From Pirellulaceae bacterium (GTDB lineage Bacteria; Planctomycetota; Planctomycetia; Pirellulales; Pirellulaceae), in contig JADHUC010000015.1 of the NCBI GenBank assembly GCA_016784735.1, positions 1 through 59,588 of the forward strand: DNA of 59,588 bases, written 5' to 3'. The position numbers were made by a program, and so were the translations under genes. Under the pieces are notes generated by a model. It saw only the letters and a list, made by a program, of their open reading frames with translations, had not been told where the DNA came from and ran no database searches. Below are positions 25,690 to 34,496 of the stretch, one piece after another (position 1 is the stretch's first letter; each line of letters begins with the position of its first letter).

Positions 25690-27003
25690 TTAGCCGTCCA
25701 GCACCCAGCCTTTGCGATACTCGCGACGGATGTACTTGTCCGCCTCCGGACACCCGACGGCCTTGAGGGCCTTCGCGTCCCATTCGAGCTTCTGGCCAAC
25801 TCGATAGGCGACGTTGCCCAACAGGTTGTTCTCGATCAATTCGCCCGAGTAGTCGAAGTTGCACGTGGTGGGTTCGCCGGTCTTGCAGGCGTGAATCCAC
25901 TCCTTGTGATGACCAAGCGAAGGCGGGATCCATGGCTCGGGCCGCTGGAAGTCGCGGAACTTGTCCTCGGGCAGCAAGATGTGTTTCCCGTAATCGGCCA
26001 CCAACATGCCTTCTTCGCCAATGAACAAGACGCCCAGGCCCCATTTGCTCAGATCGAGACCCTCGGGCGAAGGCGGACGCTGGATACCATCGTACCAGGC
26101 CAGTTTCACCGGCGGCATGTCGCCGCGTGCCGGGTGGTCCCACTTGAGTTTCAACCAACTCGGGTTGGTGTACGGGTTGGGTTCCGAAGGATTCCCCTCG
26201 GCTTCGCAGGTTAACGGGGCTCGCAGCTTGAGCGCCCAGAAGGCCAAATCAATCACATGGCTGCCCATGTCGCCCAGGGTGCCGTTCCCGTAGTCCCAGT
26301 AGCGGTTCCAGGTCAGGTTGCCGGGCATCAACTTCGAGTTGTATGGCCGGAACGGGGCCGGGCCCAGCCACAGATCCCAGTGCAAGTATTCCGGTACGGG
26401 CTGTTCGCCTTCGGGTAGTCCGCCACCCGGGCCGATTCGGCCGCACCAGGCGTGTGCTTCGTGCACTGGACCGATGGCTCCGGACTGGACCAGTTCGACC
26501 ACTCGTCGGTAGTTGGCCCCTGCATGAATCTGCGTGCCCATTTGCGTCGCAATCTTGTCTCGATTCTCTACGTACTTCGCCTGAACGACGCTCGCTTCAT
26601 AGACCGAATGGCCCAGCGGTTTCTCGCTGTACACGCTCAGGCCGCGGTTCATTGCCCAGACGTTGCAGAAAGCGTGCAAATGGTCGGTCGTACTGACAAC
26701 GACCGCGTCCAAGTCCTTCTGATCGACTATCTCTCGCCAATCAATATAGGTCTTGGCCTTGGGGAACCGTTCCGACGCTTTGCCCAGACGATTCTCGTCA
26801 ACGTCACACAGCGCGGCGATGTTCTCGCTGGCCACGCTGTTCATGTTGGAACCGCCGCGTCCGGCAACACCGATGATGCCGATGTTCAGTTTCTCGTTGG
26901 GCGAGTCTTGTTGGGCGCGCGATGTGCCCGCTGCGACCCAGTAGCCGACGCCGGCCAGCGCAGATTGCTTTAGAAACGTTCGACGGGTGGCGTTGTGATT
27001 CAT
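25690..27003 (-). CDS. Tat-exported Gfo/Idh/MocA oxidoreductase
   Basis: This 437-residue protein has a Tat leader (TRRTFLKQSALAGVGYWVAAG), an NAD-binding motif IGIIGVAGRGGSN and the catalytic EKP (YSEKPLGHSV). The C-terminal alpha/beta domain is complete (WDLWLGPAPFRPYN, WDYGNGTLGDMGSH). Family members oxidise a sugar hydroxyl, often at C3. With the downstream-coded ThuA (27095) and DUF1080 (28264) genes it suggests 3-keto-glycoside conversion in the periplasm. Confidence 0.9.
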   Translation of the reverse strand: MNHNATRRTFLKQSALAGVGYWVAAGTSRAQQDSPNEKLNIGIIGVAGRGGSNMNSVASENIAALCDVDENRLGKASERFPKAKTYIDWREIVDQKDLDAVVVSTTDHLHAFCNVWAMNRGLSVYSEKPLGHSVYEASVVQAKYVENRDKIATQMGTQIHAGANYRRVVELVQSGAIGPVHEAHAWCGRIGPGGGLPEGEQPVPEYLHWDLWLGPAPFRPYNSKLMPGNLTWNRYWDYGNGTLGDMGSHVIDLAFWALKLRAPLTCEAEGNPSEPNPYTNPSWLKLKWDHPARGDMPPVKLAWYDGIQRPPSPEGLDLSKWGLGVLFIGEEGMLVADYGKHILLPEDKFRDFQRPEPWIPPSLGHHKEWIHACKTGEPTTCNFDYSGELIENNLLGNVAYRVGQKLEWDAKALKAVGCPEADKYIRREYRKGWVLDG

Positions 27004-27050
27004 CGGTCGTCTCCTCCAAAATTACGTAGGGAAGGTTGTGCGAGCAATGT

Positions 27051-27069
27051 CGTCAGGCGAAGCCTGACG
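27051..27069. repeat. Short palindrome with 3-nt loop
   Basis: Perfect eight-base arms CGTCAGGC / GCCTGACG flank GAA. It lies in the 91-base space between the Gfo/Idh start and the ThuA stop, and resembles the short palindromes at 5092-5110 and 47972-48075. Confidence 0.5.
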
Positions 27070-27094
27070 CGCGTTTTGGACTCTCGCGGCGGTG

Positions 27095-27979
27095 CTACTG
27101 GCGCAACACCGGCGCATCGGGACCGGGCATGTCGTCGGGGACTTTCTGGGTGACCTTGCCGGTGGCCGCCCATTCGGTTCCTCGTAGGAATGTGGCGATG
27201 AAGGCTACGCTGCGGCACTGTTGGCCGGCGTGTCCCAGCGCGGTGTGGAAGACACGCCCCTCGCTGAAGCTGATCGTCATGAGCATCGGTTCGTGTTCTC
27301 CGCTGCCGCGTTTCTCTTTGTCGGAAAACGCAGTAGCCAGAATCTTGACATTCTTGGCAGGCCCACGGAGCCAGCTATACAACTCGTCGCTGTAGTGCAT
27401 GAACACCGACGGCAAACCCTTGGTGATCGGGTGGTCCGCGTCGCGTACGACGATCTGGAAATCGTGGCGAGGCCCGTGCCCGCCGCCCCGGCCGGGTGAG
27501 TTATCAAGCACAGCCTTGCCGTCTTGCCAACGAAGATACGGGCCACTCTTCTCATTGCGGCCGCCCCAGCCGCCGATCGCGATCATCTCGTTGTATTCTT
27601 TCCACTGGGGAAAGGCATTATTGGCCGCGTGATAGATGACCAGACCACCGCCAGCGGAAACGTAGTCGACCAACGCCTGCTTGGTCTCGTCCGGCCACTC
27701 GTCGCCGGTATAGTTGCTGACCACGACGTCGTAGCCGGCAAACTTGGGCTTGAAGCCACTCATGTCGCTCTTCTTAGGTGGCGAAGTAGCCACGTCGACC
27801 GCGAACAGCTCTGTCTCCTCCAGAAGCTGTTTCAACACGGGTGTCGTCTCTTGCCAGTTGTGATTGTTTTGCCCGTCCACGATCAGGGCCTTCATTGGTG
27901 GGGCGGCCGATACGACGATCCCCAGGGAAGCACAAACGGCGAGTACGGAAAATGCTGCCAGCCAGCGTCTCCATGTCAT
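27095..27979 (-). CDS. Secreted ThuA-domain protein
   Basis: This 294-residue protein has a signal peptide (residues about 8-25) and a ThuA glutamine-amidotransferase-like domain: ALIVDGQNNHNWQETTPVLK, YDVVVSNYTGDEWP, GGGLVIYHAANNAFP, ITKGLPSVFMHYSDELYS and GRVFHTALGHAG. ThuA proteins act on 3-keto-trehalose and related sugars. It lies in line with Gfo/Idh (25690) and DUF1080 (28264) genes on the same strand. Confidence 0.9.
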   Translation of the reverse strand: MTWRRWLAAFSVLAVCASLGIVVSAAPPMKALIVDGQNNHNWQETTPVLKQLLEETELFAVDVATSPPKKSDMSGFKPKFAGYDVVVSNYTGDEWPDETKQALVDYVSAGGGLVIYHAANNAFPQWKEYNEMIAIGGWGGRNEKSGPYLRWQDGKAVLDNSPGRGGGHGPRHDFQIVVRDADHPITKGLPSVFMHYSDELYSWLRGPAKNVKILATAFSDKEKRGSGEHEPMLMTISFSEGRVFHTALGHAGQQCRSVAFIATFLRGTEWAATGKVTQKVPDDMPGPDAPVLRQ

Positions 27980-28130
27980 GAAACGTTTCCTTTCTTTCTT
28001 TTTGCGATTGGCGATTGTCTCGTTTCAGAGAATCATGATAGGGTCCAATTTGCCAGTCTAACACCGAGTCACACCGATGGAAACAGATCGGACGACTTAA
28101 GCACCCGCTCACAATGATTTTGGCTGTATC

Positions 28131-28220
28131 CGTTTAACCCGAAGCCGGAGGCGATGGTGGGCAATGGGATGGATCGTCCACACGTAGCGCCCGCCATCGC
28201 CTCCGGCTTCGGGTTAAACG
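28131..28220. repeat. Family A palindromic element, copy 1
   Basis: Arms of 32 bases (28131-28162, 28189-28220) match at 31 positions, each ending GTTTAACCCGAAGCC or its complement, around a 26-base centre containing GGATCGTCC. It fills part of 27980-28263, which otherwise shows nothing. Related copies are at 30506-30597 and 37903-37985. Confidence 0.8.
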
Positions 28221-28263
28221 AACAGGGCGTCTCGATAGTGCGAGGACAATTGTGAGCGGGTAC

Positions 28264-28908
28264 TTACTTCAGCTCCTTAATACGCACGTTGCGGTACGAC
28301 ACCTTCTTGGCCTCGTCCTGGAAGCCGATGTGACCCTCCAGTGGCCGATCCTTGATCGCGGATTTGTCCAGTTCCAAGTCGATAATCTGCTCGCCGTTCA
28401 GTTCGACCTTCAACAGGTTCCCCTGGCAGGTGATGATGTACCGGTTCCATTCGCCGGCCGGCTTGGCCATGTTCTTCGAGGGCGCGGCCGTACCAATCAC
28501 GCCGCCACAGTCATGATTGCCGGGGTTCGGTTTGCCGTGTGTGTCCAGAATCTGCACCTCGAAGCCGGTCTTGACTTGGCTCTTCGGATCTCCGACTCGG
28601 CAGAATACCCCGGAGTTGCCCTTCGGGCCGATCTTGAATTCCAGGTCCAGGACGAAGTCCTTGTATTTGCGGGCAGTCGTCAGGTAGGCGTCGTAACGTT
28701 GCCAGCCATGTTCGCCCTCCCGCGGATGTAAGGTGACAATGCCGTCTTCCTCGACGATCCAGTTGCCGGTTGTATTCCAGCCTGTCAGGGTCTTCCCATC
28801 AAACAACGGAACAAATCCATCGTTCGCGTCGTCGGCGTCCGCCGCGTGCAAGCCGCCTGCGGCTAGCAGGATCCACAAGACTCCGGTGATTTTTGTTGTT
28901 CTGGCCAT
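28264..28908 (-). CDS. DUF1080 secreted 3-keto-disaccharide hydrolase-like protein
   Basis: This 214-residue protein has a signal peptide (ARTTKITGVLWILLAAGGLHA) and a DUF1080 jelly-roll domain: FVPLFDGKTLTGWNTTGNW, KDFVLDLEFKIGPKGNSGVF, FEVQILDTHGKPN, PAGEWNRYIITCQGN and YRNVRIKEL. In this setting (Gfo/Idh, ThuA) it probably cleaves 3-keto-glycosides. The start at 28908 is preceded by AAAAAGAACG. The longer upstream frame overlaps the next gene and is rejected. Confidence 0.9.
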   Translation of the reverse strand: MARTTKITGVLWILLAAGGLHAADADDANDGFVPLFDGKTLTGWNTTGNWIVEEDGIVTLHPREGEHGWQRYDAYLTTARKYKDFVLDLEFKIGPKGNSGVFCRVGDPKSQVKTGFEVQILDTHGKPNPGNHDCGGVIGTAAPSKNMAKPAGEWNRYIITCQGNLLKVELNGEQIIDLELDKSAIKDRPLEGHIGFQDEAKKVSYRNVRIKELK

Positions 28909-29003
28909 CGTTCTTTTTCCTTTCTCTCGAGGTTTCCAATCACTCTGGTCGTTAACAAGTTGCGTCACACCTATTGTGGCCTTCTTTGGAGCCGACGGGA
29001 AGA

Positions 29004-30377
29004 TTAGGAGTGATCGTGATGATGAAAATAGCTGTCCCACGTCCGGTCGAGTGAACGTAGGGCCTCGGTCATGGGCGTGGCCCGCCAATGGCCATCGGCC
29101 GTTTCGGTAGCGCAGCCGAAACGATCCAGTTTGACCAGCGCATCGTGGACTTCGAAGTCAACGTCGCTGTCCAGGGTCTTGCTCAAGTACGCTTCAGCCT
29201 CGTGGTCCAGTCGACTCGCAGTCCATCCTTCCTCGCCAGCGTTCCAAAGAAGCAGGGCATATCCCAAGATAGCCTCTTGAAACTCCTGTTCCTCTGCCTC
29301 GTCAAGCACGCGGAAAATCACACCGGCATTATTGTCCAGATTCTGATAGTAGAGACTCTGGGTCAGGCTCAGTTGGTATTTCTCTTTGGTCCGCAGATAG
29401 CCCAGAAACGACTTCACGCCGTACCCAATGGTTCCCCCAATCAGCCCCAAGATGGCCAGAATCCCATACACGCCTGCGGCGGCCAGCAACACCACTTTTG
29501 TGACGATTTTGAAAATGGCGATCGCGATGCCTGTTAAGGTCGGCAGAATGATCCTCCCCCGATCCAGAAGCGTCATTGCAAAGCGCGTTCCCGGAAGCAG
29601 CATGTCCAGGTCCTGCTTCGGGATGTTCTTAAACACTTTGATGTGAACAGGCGTAACGTCGTTTACCGCATGCTGGTCTTCGTCCTTCCGTAGACGAAAT
29701 ATCACTACCAAGCGTTGATACAGAGGTACGTCTGTTTCTTCTTCACGATAGTACGTCCGCCACGATCGACGTGTCCGCTGTTCGACCGCCTCGCCTCGAA
29801 CGTACACCTCCAGCCGGTCAAAGACCTCGAAATCGACCCGCAGGCGAACGCCCCAGTCGCTGGCTACATCGACGGCCTGATTGATCTCGTCACGGGATAA
29901 CGGTCGGTAATTGGCTCGTTGAAGAAGGTCGGCGAACTTGTCGAACAGCACGGGAACGCAGCGTTGTCGTTCTTCGTCGTCCAACTTCCGCAACTCCCGC
30001 GTGACGCAATCCGGATTGAACGGCGCGTACAGATCCTTCAGAGCCTCGAGATGAGCGTGGTACTCGTAGTGGATGGTTGCGGCCAACAGCGTGCAGAGTT
30101 GCTCGAAGTAATCAGGCTCCTCGTCAGGCAACGGCGTATCGTCGATCAGCAGTCGGACCAATTCGGCTTTTCGCAGAGGGATAAAATGCTCTCGACGTGG
30201 GCACTCCGGGGCCGGCGCAGCCGAGTCCGCCGCTTCTGCAGCCTCGCCTGGAACCTCTCGTGTGTCGTCTCGATCGGTTTCGCTCACTGCGCGACAATCT
30301 CCATTCGCTATTGCGGAACCACCGTGGACTTTCTTTCGTCGGTCACTGAGCGTACCACCCCCAGACGCGTGCGGCAA
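29004..30377 (-). CDS. DUF3754 (TMEM143-like) membrane protein
   Basis: This 457-residue protein has an acidic Ala/Pro-rich N-terminus (to about residue 62), a soluble domain (HFIPLRKAELVRLLIDD, FEVFDRLEVYVRGEA, VHIKVFKNIPKQDLDMLLPG), two hydrophobic helices (residues about 275-320) and a soluble C-terminus ending in the His-rich YFHHHDHS. The domain order matches DUF3754 proteins, relatives of mitochondrial TMEM143. The function is unknown; the His tail could bind metal. Confidence 0.8.
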   Translation of the reverse strand: MPHASGGGTLSDRRKKVHGGSAIANGDCRAVSETDRDDTREVPGEAAEAADSAAPAPECPRREHFIPLRKAELVRLLIDDTPLPDEEPDYFEQLCTLLAATIHYEYHAHLEALKDLYAPFNPDCVTRELRKLDDEERQRCVPVLFDKFADLLQRANYRPLSRDEINQAVDVASDWGVRLRVDFEVFDRLEVYVRGEAVEQRTRRSWRTYYREEETDVPLYQRLVVIFRLRKDEDQHAVNDVTPVHIKVFKNIPKQDLDMLLPGTRFAMTLLDRGRIILPTLTGIAIAIFKIVTKVVLLAAAGVYGILAILGLIGGTIGYGVKSFLGYLRTKEKYQLSLTQSLYYQNLDNNAGVIFRVLDEAEEQEFQEAILGYALLLWNAGEEGWTASRLDHEAEAYLSKTLDSDVDFEVHDALVKLDRFGCATETADGHWRATPMTEALRSLDRTWDSYFHHHDHS

Positions 30378-30505
30378 GCTTCAGAGCCCGAACGGGGTGC
30401 TGTGCAAACCGCGGAGCGAGCCGGTGGTTGCTCACTTCGGCTGCAAGACGGTAGACTTAGAAACGGCTCTGAAATGCACCCGGTATTTGCGGTGAAGGGA
30501 CATCT

Positions 30506-30597
30506 CCGTTTAACCCGAAGCCGAAGGCGATGGCGGGCGCTACGAGTGGACCGTCCATTCCGCTGCGCGCCATCGCCTTCGGCTTCGGGTTAAACGG
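30506..30597. repeat. Family A palindromic element, copy 2
   Basis: The arms carry the family A tip CCGTTTAACCCGAAGCC and its complement, with a GGACCGTCC centre. It lies in 30378-30654, upstream of the thioesterase gene; nothing else is visible in that space. Confidence 0.8.
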
Positions 30598-30654
30598 CGG
30601 TTTTTACTTCGGCGCCGCTCCTCGAAGAATAGACGAAAAGACAAGGGAATTGAA

Positions 30655-31293
30655 ATGGAAGCAGACAAGAAGACAGTGAGAACCAGCAAGGGATTGAATG
30701 AATACACGTGCGTGGGTTGTCCATTGACTCGCAATCGAACCGCCTGGTGCTTTCGCCTTTGCGATCCGGATGTGGAAGGAAATGGTCGCTGCGGCCGAAT
30801 TGCTCCGCACAGCCTGAAGGGCAGAACTCAGTTGAGCATCGAGAACTACGAGAAGAAGCAGCTCGAAGCCCATTATGAGAAACTAGAACGTCTGTATCTC
30901 ACTGCCCCGTACAACGAATACTGGGACCCTGGCGTTAGGATTTCGCAAGGTGAAGCAGAGATCCTGATTCCGATACAAGAGAAGTTCCTCGACGCGGCTG
31001 GTGCCGTTCACGCCTCGATCTGCTTCACTGCGATGGTCGATTCTGCGGTTCTGGCCATCAACTCGATGGTCGAGAGTGCTCTTGTGGTGGCGGTCAACTT
31101 TGACACCCATCTCGCTCGCCCCGTTGGCAACGGCGAACTCATCGCCAGAAGTCGCTTCGTGGGCATGTCCGGCAATCACTATCTGGCCGAATCGGTACTG
31201 ACGGATTCAGAAGGCCAGGAAATCGGCAACGGAAACGGTGCATTCACCGAAAGCGATGCCGCCTTGTCCTCTGACACTGAACCCGACACCTGA
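30655..31293 (+). CDS. Cys-rich N-terminus fused to hotdog-fold thioesterase
   Basis: This 212-residue protein. Residues about 68-200 form a PaaI/4HBT-like hotdog domain (EAEILIPIQEKFLDAAGAVH, AVNFDTHLARPVG, GELIARSRFVGMSGNHYLAE), probably an acyl-CoA thioesterase of the YiiD/DUF4442 type. The N-terminus carries five cysteines (C19, C22, C32, C36, C46) in TCVGCPLTRNRTAWCFRLC and GRCGRIAPHSLKGRTQ, which look like a separate Cys-rich module. Either it is a fusion or the true start is downstream, near EKKQLEAHYEKLERLY. No Met lies there, so the long form is kept. Confidence 0.65.
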   Translation: MEADKKTVRTSKGLNEYTCVGCPLTRNRTAWCFRLCDPDVEGNGRCGRIAPHSLKGRTQLSIENYEKKQLEAHYEKLERLYLTAPYNEYWDPGVRISQGEAEILIPIQEKFLDAAGAVHASICFTAMVDSAVLAINSMVESALVVAVNFDTHLARPVGNGELIARSRFVGMSGNHYLAESVLTDSEGQEIGNGNGAFTESDAALSSDTEPDT

Positions 31294-31506
31294 CACCCCT
31301 CTTCCCCTTCCCCGTCATGTCAACTGCCGCACAAGGCAGCAGGGGGCCGGCGAACATCTCCTTCTCCGCATCAGCGTCATCCCCTTCCTTGTGAGGTTAC
31401 CAGCGGACGAACGGAAATGTCAAATGGGAACGAAGTCCAGGCAAAAAGAAATCCGGTTTCTTCGCGGCATAGTTGAGAAATGCAAAGGGAATTGCCCATA
31501 ATCTCT

Positions 31507-31588
31507 TGGTGCGCCAAGTCTTCACGGCCTACTGCCCAGTACTCAGTACTCAGATCCCGGTGGGCCGCGAAGACTTGGCCCACGCTAC
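31507..31588. repeat. Family C palindromic element, degenerate copy
   Basis: GCCAAGTCTTC (left) and GAAGACTTGGC (right, within CGCGAAGACTTGGCCCAC) form the arms around an AGTACTCAGTACTCAG tandem. The right arm matches the element at 58356-58507. The rest of 31294-31643, a 350-base space, holds nothing I recognise. Confidence 0.6.
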
Positions 31589-31643
31589 AAGTTACGCGCC
31601 GAACGAATGCATCCGATTCCTTCGCCGACAGGAGAGACGAACG

Positions 31644-33455
31644 ATGGCCAAGTCAAAGTATCTGGTGACCGTAACCTGCCTGCTCGGTGGCTTGCTGTTC
31701 TGCGGCACCACGAGCACGGCCGGCGACGATGGCGCGGGACAAATCATCGGTCTGTGCTACCGGGATGGGTCTAAGGGGATCGTTTTCGAAGAGATTCTCA
31801 AGACCGAAGGGCTCCCATACGTCAGACTTCGTGATCTCAGCGGACTTGGGAAGCTTGGTCTGAAGGGACTGGTTCTTGGAGAAGGTTTCGATTCTTCGAG
31901 TGAGGAGATCAAGAGCTTTGTGGAGAACGGAGGAGTGCTCCTGTGCTCGCAACCTGCCGGAGAACTCGCCGAGGCGCTGGGGCTGAAAGAGATCGGGGTG
32001 CAGAACGACGGCTATTTGGCCGCCAGGGGAAAGAGCGCCGCGCTCATCTCCTATGACGGCCGTTTTCAGCTCTTCGGCCAATCAAAGCAATATCGGGGCG
32101 GCGAGAACTTGGCGTGGCTCAGCCCGGACGACGAGTTCGGAGGCGTTATCCGAGTCCAACGTGGCTCTGGAACGGCGTTCGTTGTCGCATTCGACCTGGC
32201 GACGACTTTTCTAACGATCCAGCAGCCGGAAGCCGAGTGTGGAAAGCACATAGACGCATCGAACGTCGAGTACGATTTTGGCGATGTCCCGCAACTGGAC
32301 CTGATACGCAGACTGCTCGTTGGTCTGCTGCTGGAGAATATCGATGTACCGGTCTTGCGGAAGTGGTACTTTCCTTCGCAGTACAAGGCCCTTTTGGTCG
32401 TGTTAGGAGACCAGGATGGTGCCGACTTCGAGCAACTGACGGTGGTTCGCAACCTGATCAAGGAACTCGAAGCACCGTACACGCTTTACATTCTGCAAGG
32501 CGGACGCCCGGTTACAACAGAGCAGTTCAATGCTCTGGCCGAGGCGGGGATGGACTTCGCCCTGCACCCCAACTTCTTCAAATCCGGCGGCATCAAGTTC
32601 GAGGAGGAAGAACTGGTCGCACAGCTCAAGAGAGCGGAGGCCGACATCGGGGCTCCCATCACCGGCGAGCGGCCTCACAGCGGTCGATGGGACTCGATCC
32701 GCGAGTTGCCAGTGTGGGCCGAGAAGGCTGGATTGCAGTACGACTCGGTTTTGGGGCAGAAGTGGTGGGAGGACAAGTTGGCGAAGGACGGCTACTGGGT
32801 GGGAACGGGGCTGCCGTACCGCTTCATCGACCCCGAAGATTACAGGCCCATGGACGTGCTGGAGATTCCCGTGTTCAGCGGCGATAACCGAGAGTTCTGG
32901 GGGCCCAAGGAGTACAACGTCCGCTACAAGACGGGTGCCCACAAGACCTTTCTCGCAGGACGTGGCCTCACCCAGGCCGAGGCCTTCGAGTCGTGGAAGC
33001 CCTTCTTGGACCAGGCGATTGAGAAGTACCCTACGGCTTATGGCTACAACTGGCATCCGGTCTACCTGGCCGCGAAAGAACTCAACTTAGCGGAGCGTTT
33101 TTACCGAACGGATTCACACTTCAGAAAGTGCATCAGCCACGCCAAGAGTCGCGGCGTTGGCTTGATGGGCACGAACGCTCTGAATGATTTCTGGAGAGCG
33201 AGGGACAAGGTCTCGTTCAAAGACATCCGTTGGAGTCCCGAATCCGCGACCGCTCAATACACTGTTTCAAGCAGCGTGAAACTGAATTCGCTGACGCTGA
33301 TCGCGCCGCTGATGTTCAATGGCCGGAAGGCACGCGTCTCGACCGGCGGCAGTCCAAAAGATTGCGTAGAGGCCAATGTCTTGGGAGGACAGCACGCCAT
33401 GTTTGCAGTCGATGTTGGCAGTGAGGAGCTCCTGATAACGGTCAAATATGACTGA
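31644..33455 (+). CDS. Exported polysaccharide deacetylase-like protein
   Basis: This 603-residue protein has a signal peptide (residues 1 to about 25). Residues about 30-220 look like a ThuA/GATase-like region (IIGLCYRDGSKGIVFEEILK, LKGLVLGEGFDSSSEEIKSF, GVLLCSQPAGELAEAL), and about 235-530 a polysaccharide-deacetylase/NodB-like barrel (LLVVLGDQDGADFEQLTVV, GMDFALHPNF, ITGERPHSGRWDSI). The metal-binding Asp-His-His set appears altered, so activity is uncertain. GGAGAG precedes the ATG at 31644. Confidence 0.65.
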   Translation: MAKSKYLVTVTCLLGGLLFCGTTSTAGDDGAGQIIGLCYRDGSKGIVFEEILKTEGLPYVRLRDLSGLGKLGLKGLVLGEGFDSSSEEIKSFVENGGVLLCSQPAGELAEALGLKEIGVQNDGYLAARGKSAALISYDGRFQLFGQSKQYRGGENLAWLSPDDEFGGVIRVQRGSGTAFVVAFDLATTFLTIQQPEAECGKHIDASNVEYDFGDVPQLDLIRRLLVGLLLENIDVPVLRKWYFPSQYKALLVVLGDQDGADFEQLTVVRNLIKELEAPYTLYILQGGRPVTTEQFNALAEAGMDFALHPNFFKSGGIKFEEEELVAQLKRAEADIGAPITGERPHSGRWDSIRELPVWAEKAGLQYDSVLGQKWWEDKLAKDGYWVGTGLPYRFIDPEDYRPMDVLEIPVFSGDNREFWGPKEYNVRYKTGAHKTFLAGRGLTQAEAFESWKPFLDQAIEKYPTAYGYNWHPVYLAAKELNLAERFYRTDSHFRKCISHAKSRGVGLMGTNALNDFWRARDKVSFKDIRWSPESATAQYTVSSSVKLNSLTLIAPLMFNGRKARVSTGGSPKDCVEANVLGGQHAMFAVDVGSEELLITVKYD

Positions 33456-33547
33456 CCGACCGGGGCTCTGATGTCCGGTCGGCTTCCGGACGGCGACCTG
33501 GATGCACGAGATGGAGTTGGTGACGCCAAGACAGAAGGAACCCTGTG

Positions 33548-34465
33548 ATGTCGTCTCGCTTGCTGTCGTTTTCGCTCGCGATTGTCCTGGTCGGCCTGGT
33601 GGGTCGCTCGACAGGCGCCGACGAACCGCGACGAGTTCCGTCGGCCCCCGAAGGCTTTCATGACGACTGGAAAGTGAAGACTCTCGCCGAGGGAGTCGTT
33701 TTCAAGAAACGATATTTCGACGGGCCCCGGTTTGATTCCCAGCAGCGCATTTGCGTTCTTGACGTCGATTTGAACCATTCCAAGGTCTCGATCAGGCCGT
33801 TACTGATCTCCAAGCCGGGCCACGCCGAACGAACCAGCGAGCTGGCCGCCAAGGCAGGTGCCATTGCAGCCGTGAATCACTGGCTGTACAGCAGCTCGAG
33901 GCCACGCATCATGGTGGATCTGCTGAAAATCGACGGAAAGGTGATTCACCGCCAAGCAGATTGGGGTACGGGTGCTACCTATGCTTTTGGAGTGACACCG
34001 AAGAACAAAGCCCTCATCCAGCGAGTCCCACCCGATAGCACTTGGCCTGAAGTGACGCAAGCCAGCGTGGGCTACGGACTGGTTCTACTCGACGGGGCTC
34101 TCAGCAACGTGTACCAGCAGGAAAAGTTCAACTTCGGAACCGCGGCGCTGTTTCAAGGGCGTCGTGCGCCTAGAACCGGAGTCTGCATCACGGCGCGGAA
34201 TCGCGTCTTGTTCATTGCTGGCGACGGGCGCAGCAGTTCGGCGGCCGGATTGTCACTCGAAGAACTGGGAAAGCTCATGCTCTGGCTGGGAGGCCAGGAT
34301 GGCGTGAATCTCGACGGCGGCGGGTCGACCACAATGTGGATAAGAGAAAAAGGGCAAGACCGGGGACATGTCGTCAATCAGCCGTCCGACGGAAGTGAGC
34401 GCCCCGTGATCACCGCGTGGGGCGTGTTTTCGCAGGACGCTATGGAGGACAAGCTGCAACCATAG
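33548..34465 (+). CDS. Secreted phosphodiester glycosidase (NAGPA-like) protein
   Basis: This 305-residue protein has a signal peptide (residues 1 to about 23) and a phosphodiester glycosidase/NAGPA domain: KAGAIAAVNHWLYSS, PRTGVCITARNRVLFIAGDG, and the family signature QDGVNLDGGGSTTMWIR followed by RPVITAWGVF. The human relative removes a GlcNAc cap from mannose-6-phosphate; here it may trim surface polysaccharides. A GTG at 33545 is an alternative start. Confidence 0.85.
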   Translation: MSSRLLSFSLAIVLVGLVGRSTGADEPRRVPSAPEGFHDDWKVKTLAEGVVFKKRYFDGPRFDSQQRICVLDVDLNHSKVSIRPLLISKPGHAERTSELAAKAGAIAAVNHWLYSSSRPRIMVDLLKIDGKVIHRQADWGTGATYAFGVTPKNKALIQRVPPDSTWPEVTQASVGYGLVLLDGALSNVYQQEKFNFGTAALFQGRRAPRTGVCITARNRVLFIAGDGRSSSAAGLSLEELGKLMLWLGGQDGVNLDGGGSTTMWIREKGQDRGHVVNQPSDGSERPVITAWGVFSQDAMEDKLQP

Positions 34466-34496
34466 ACCACATCCTTCAGCTCAGAAGGAAAGGCCA

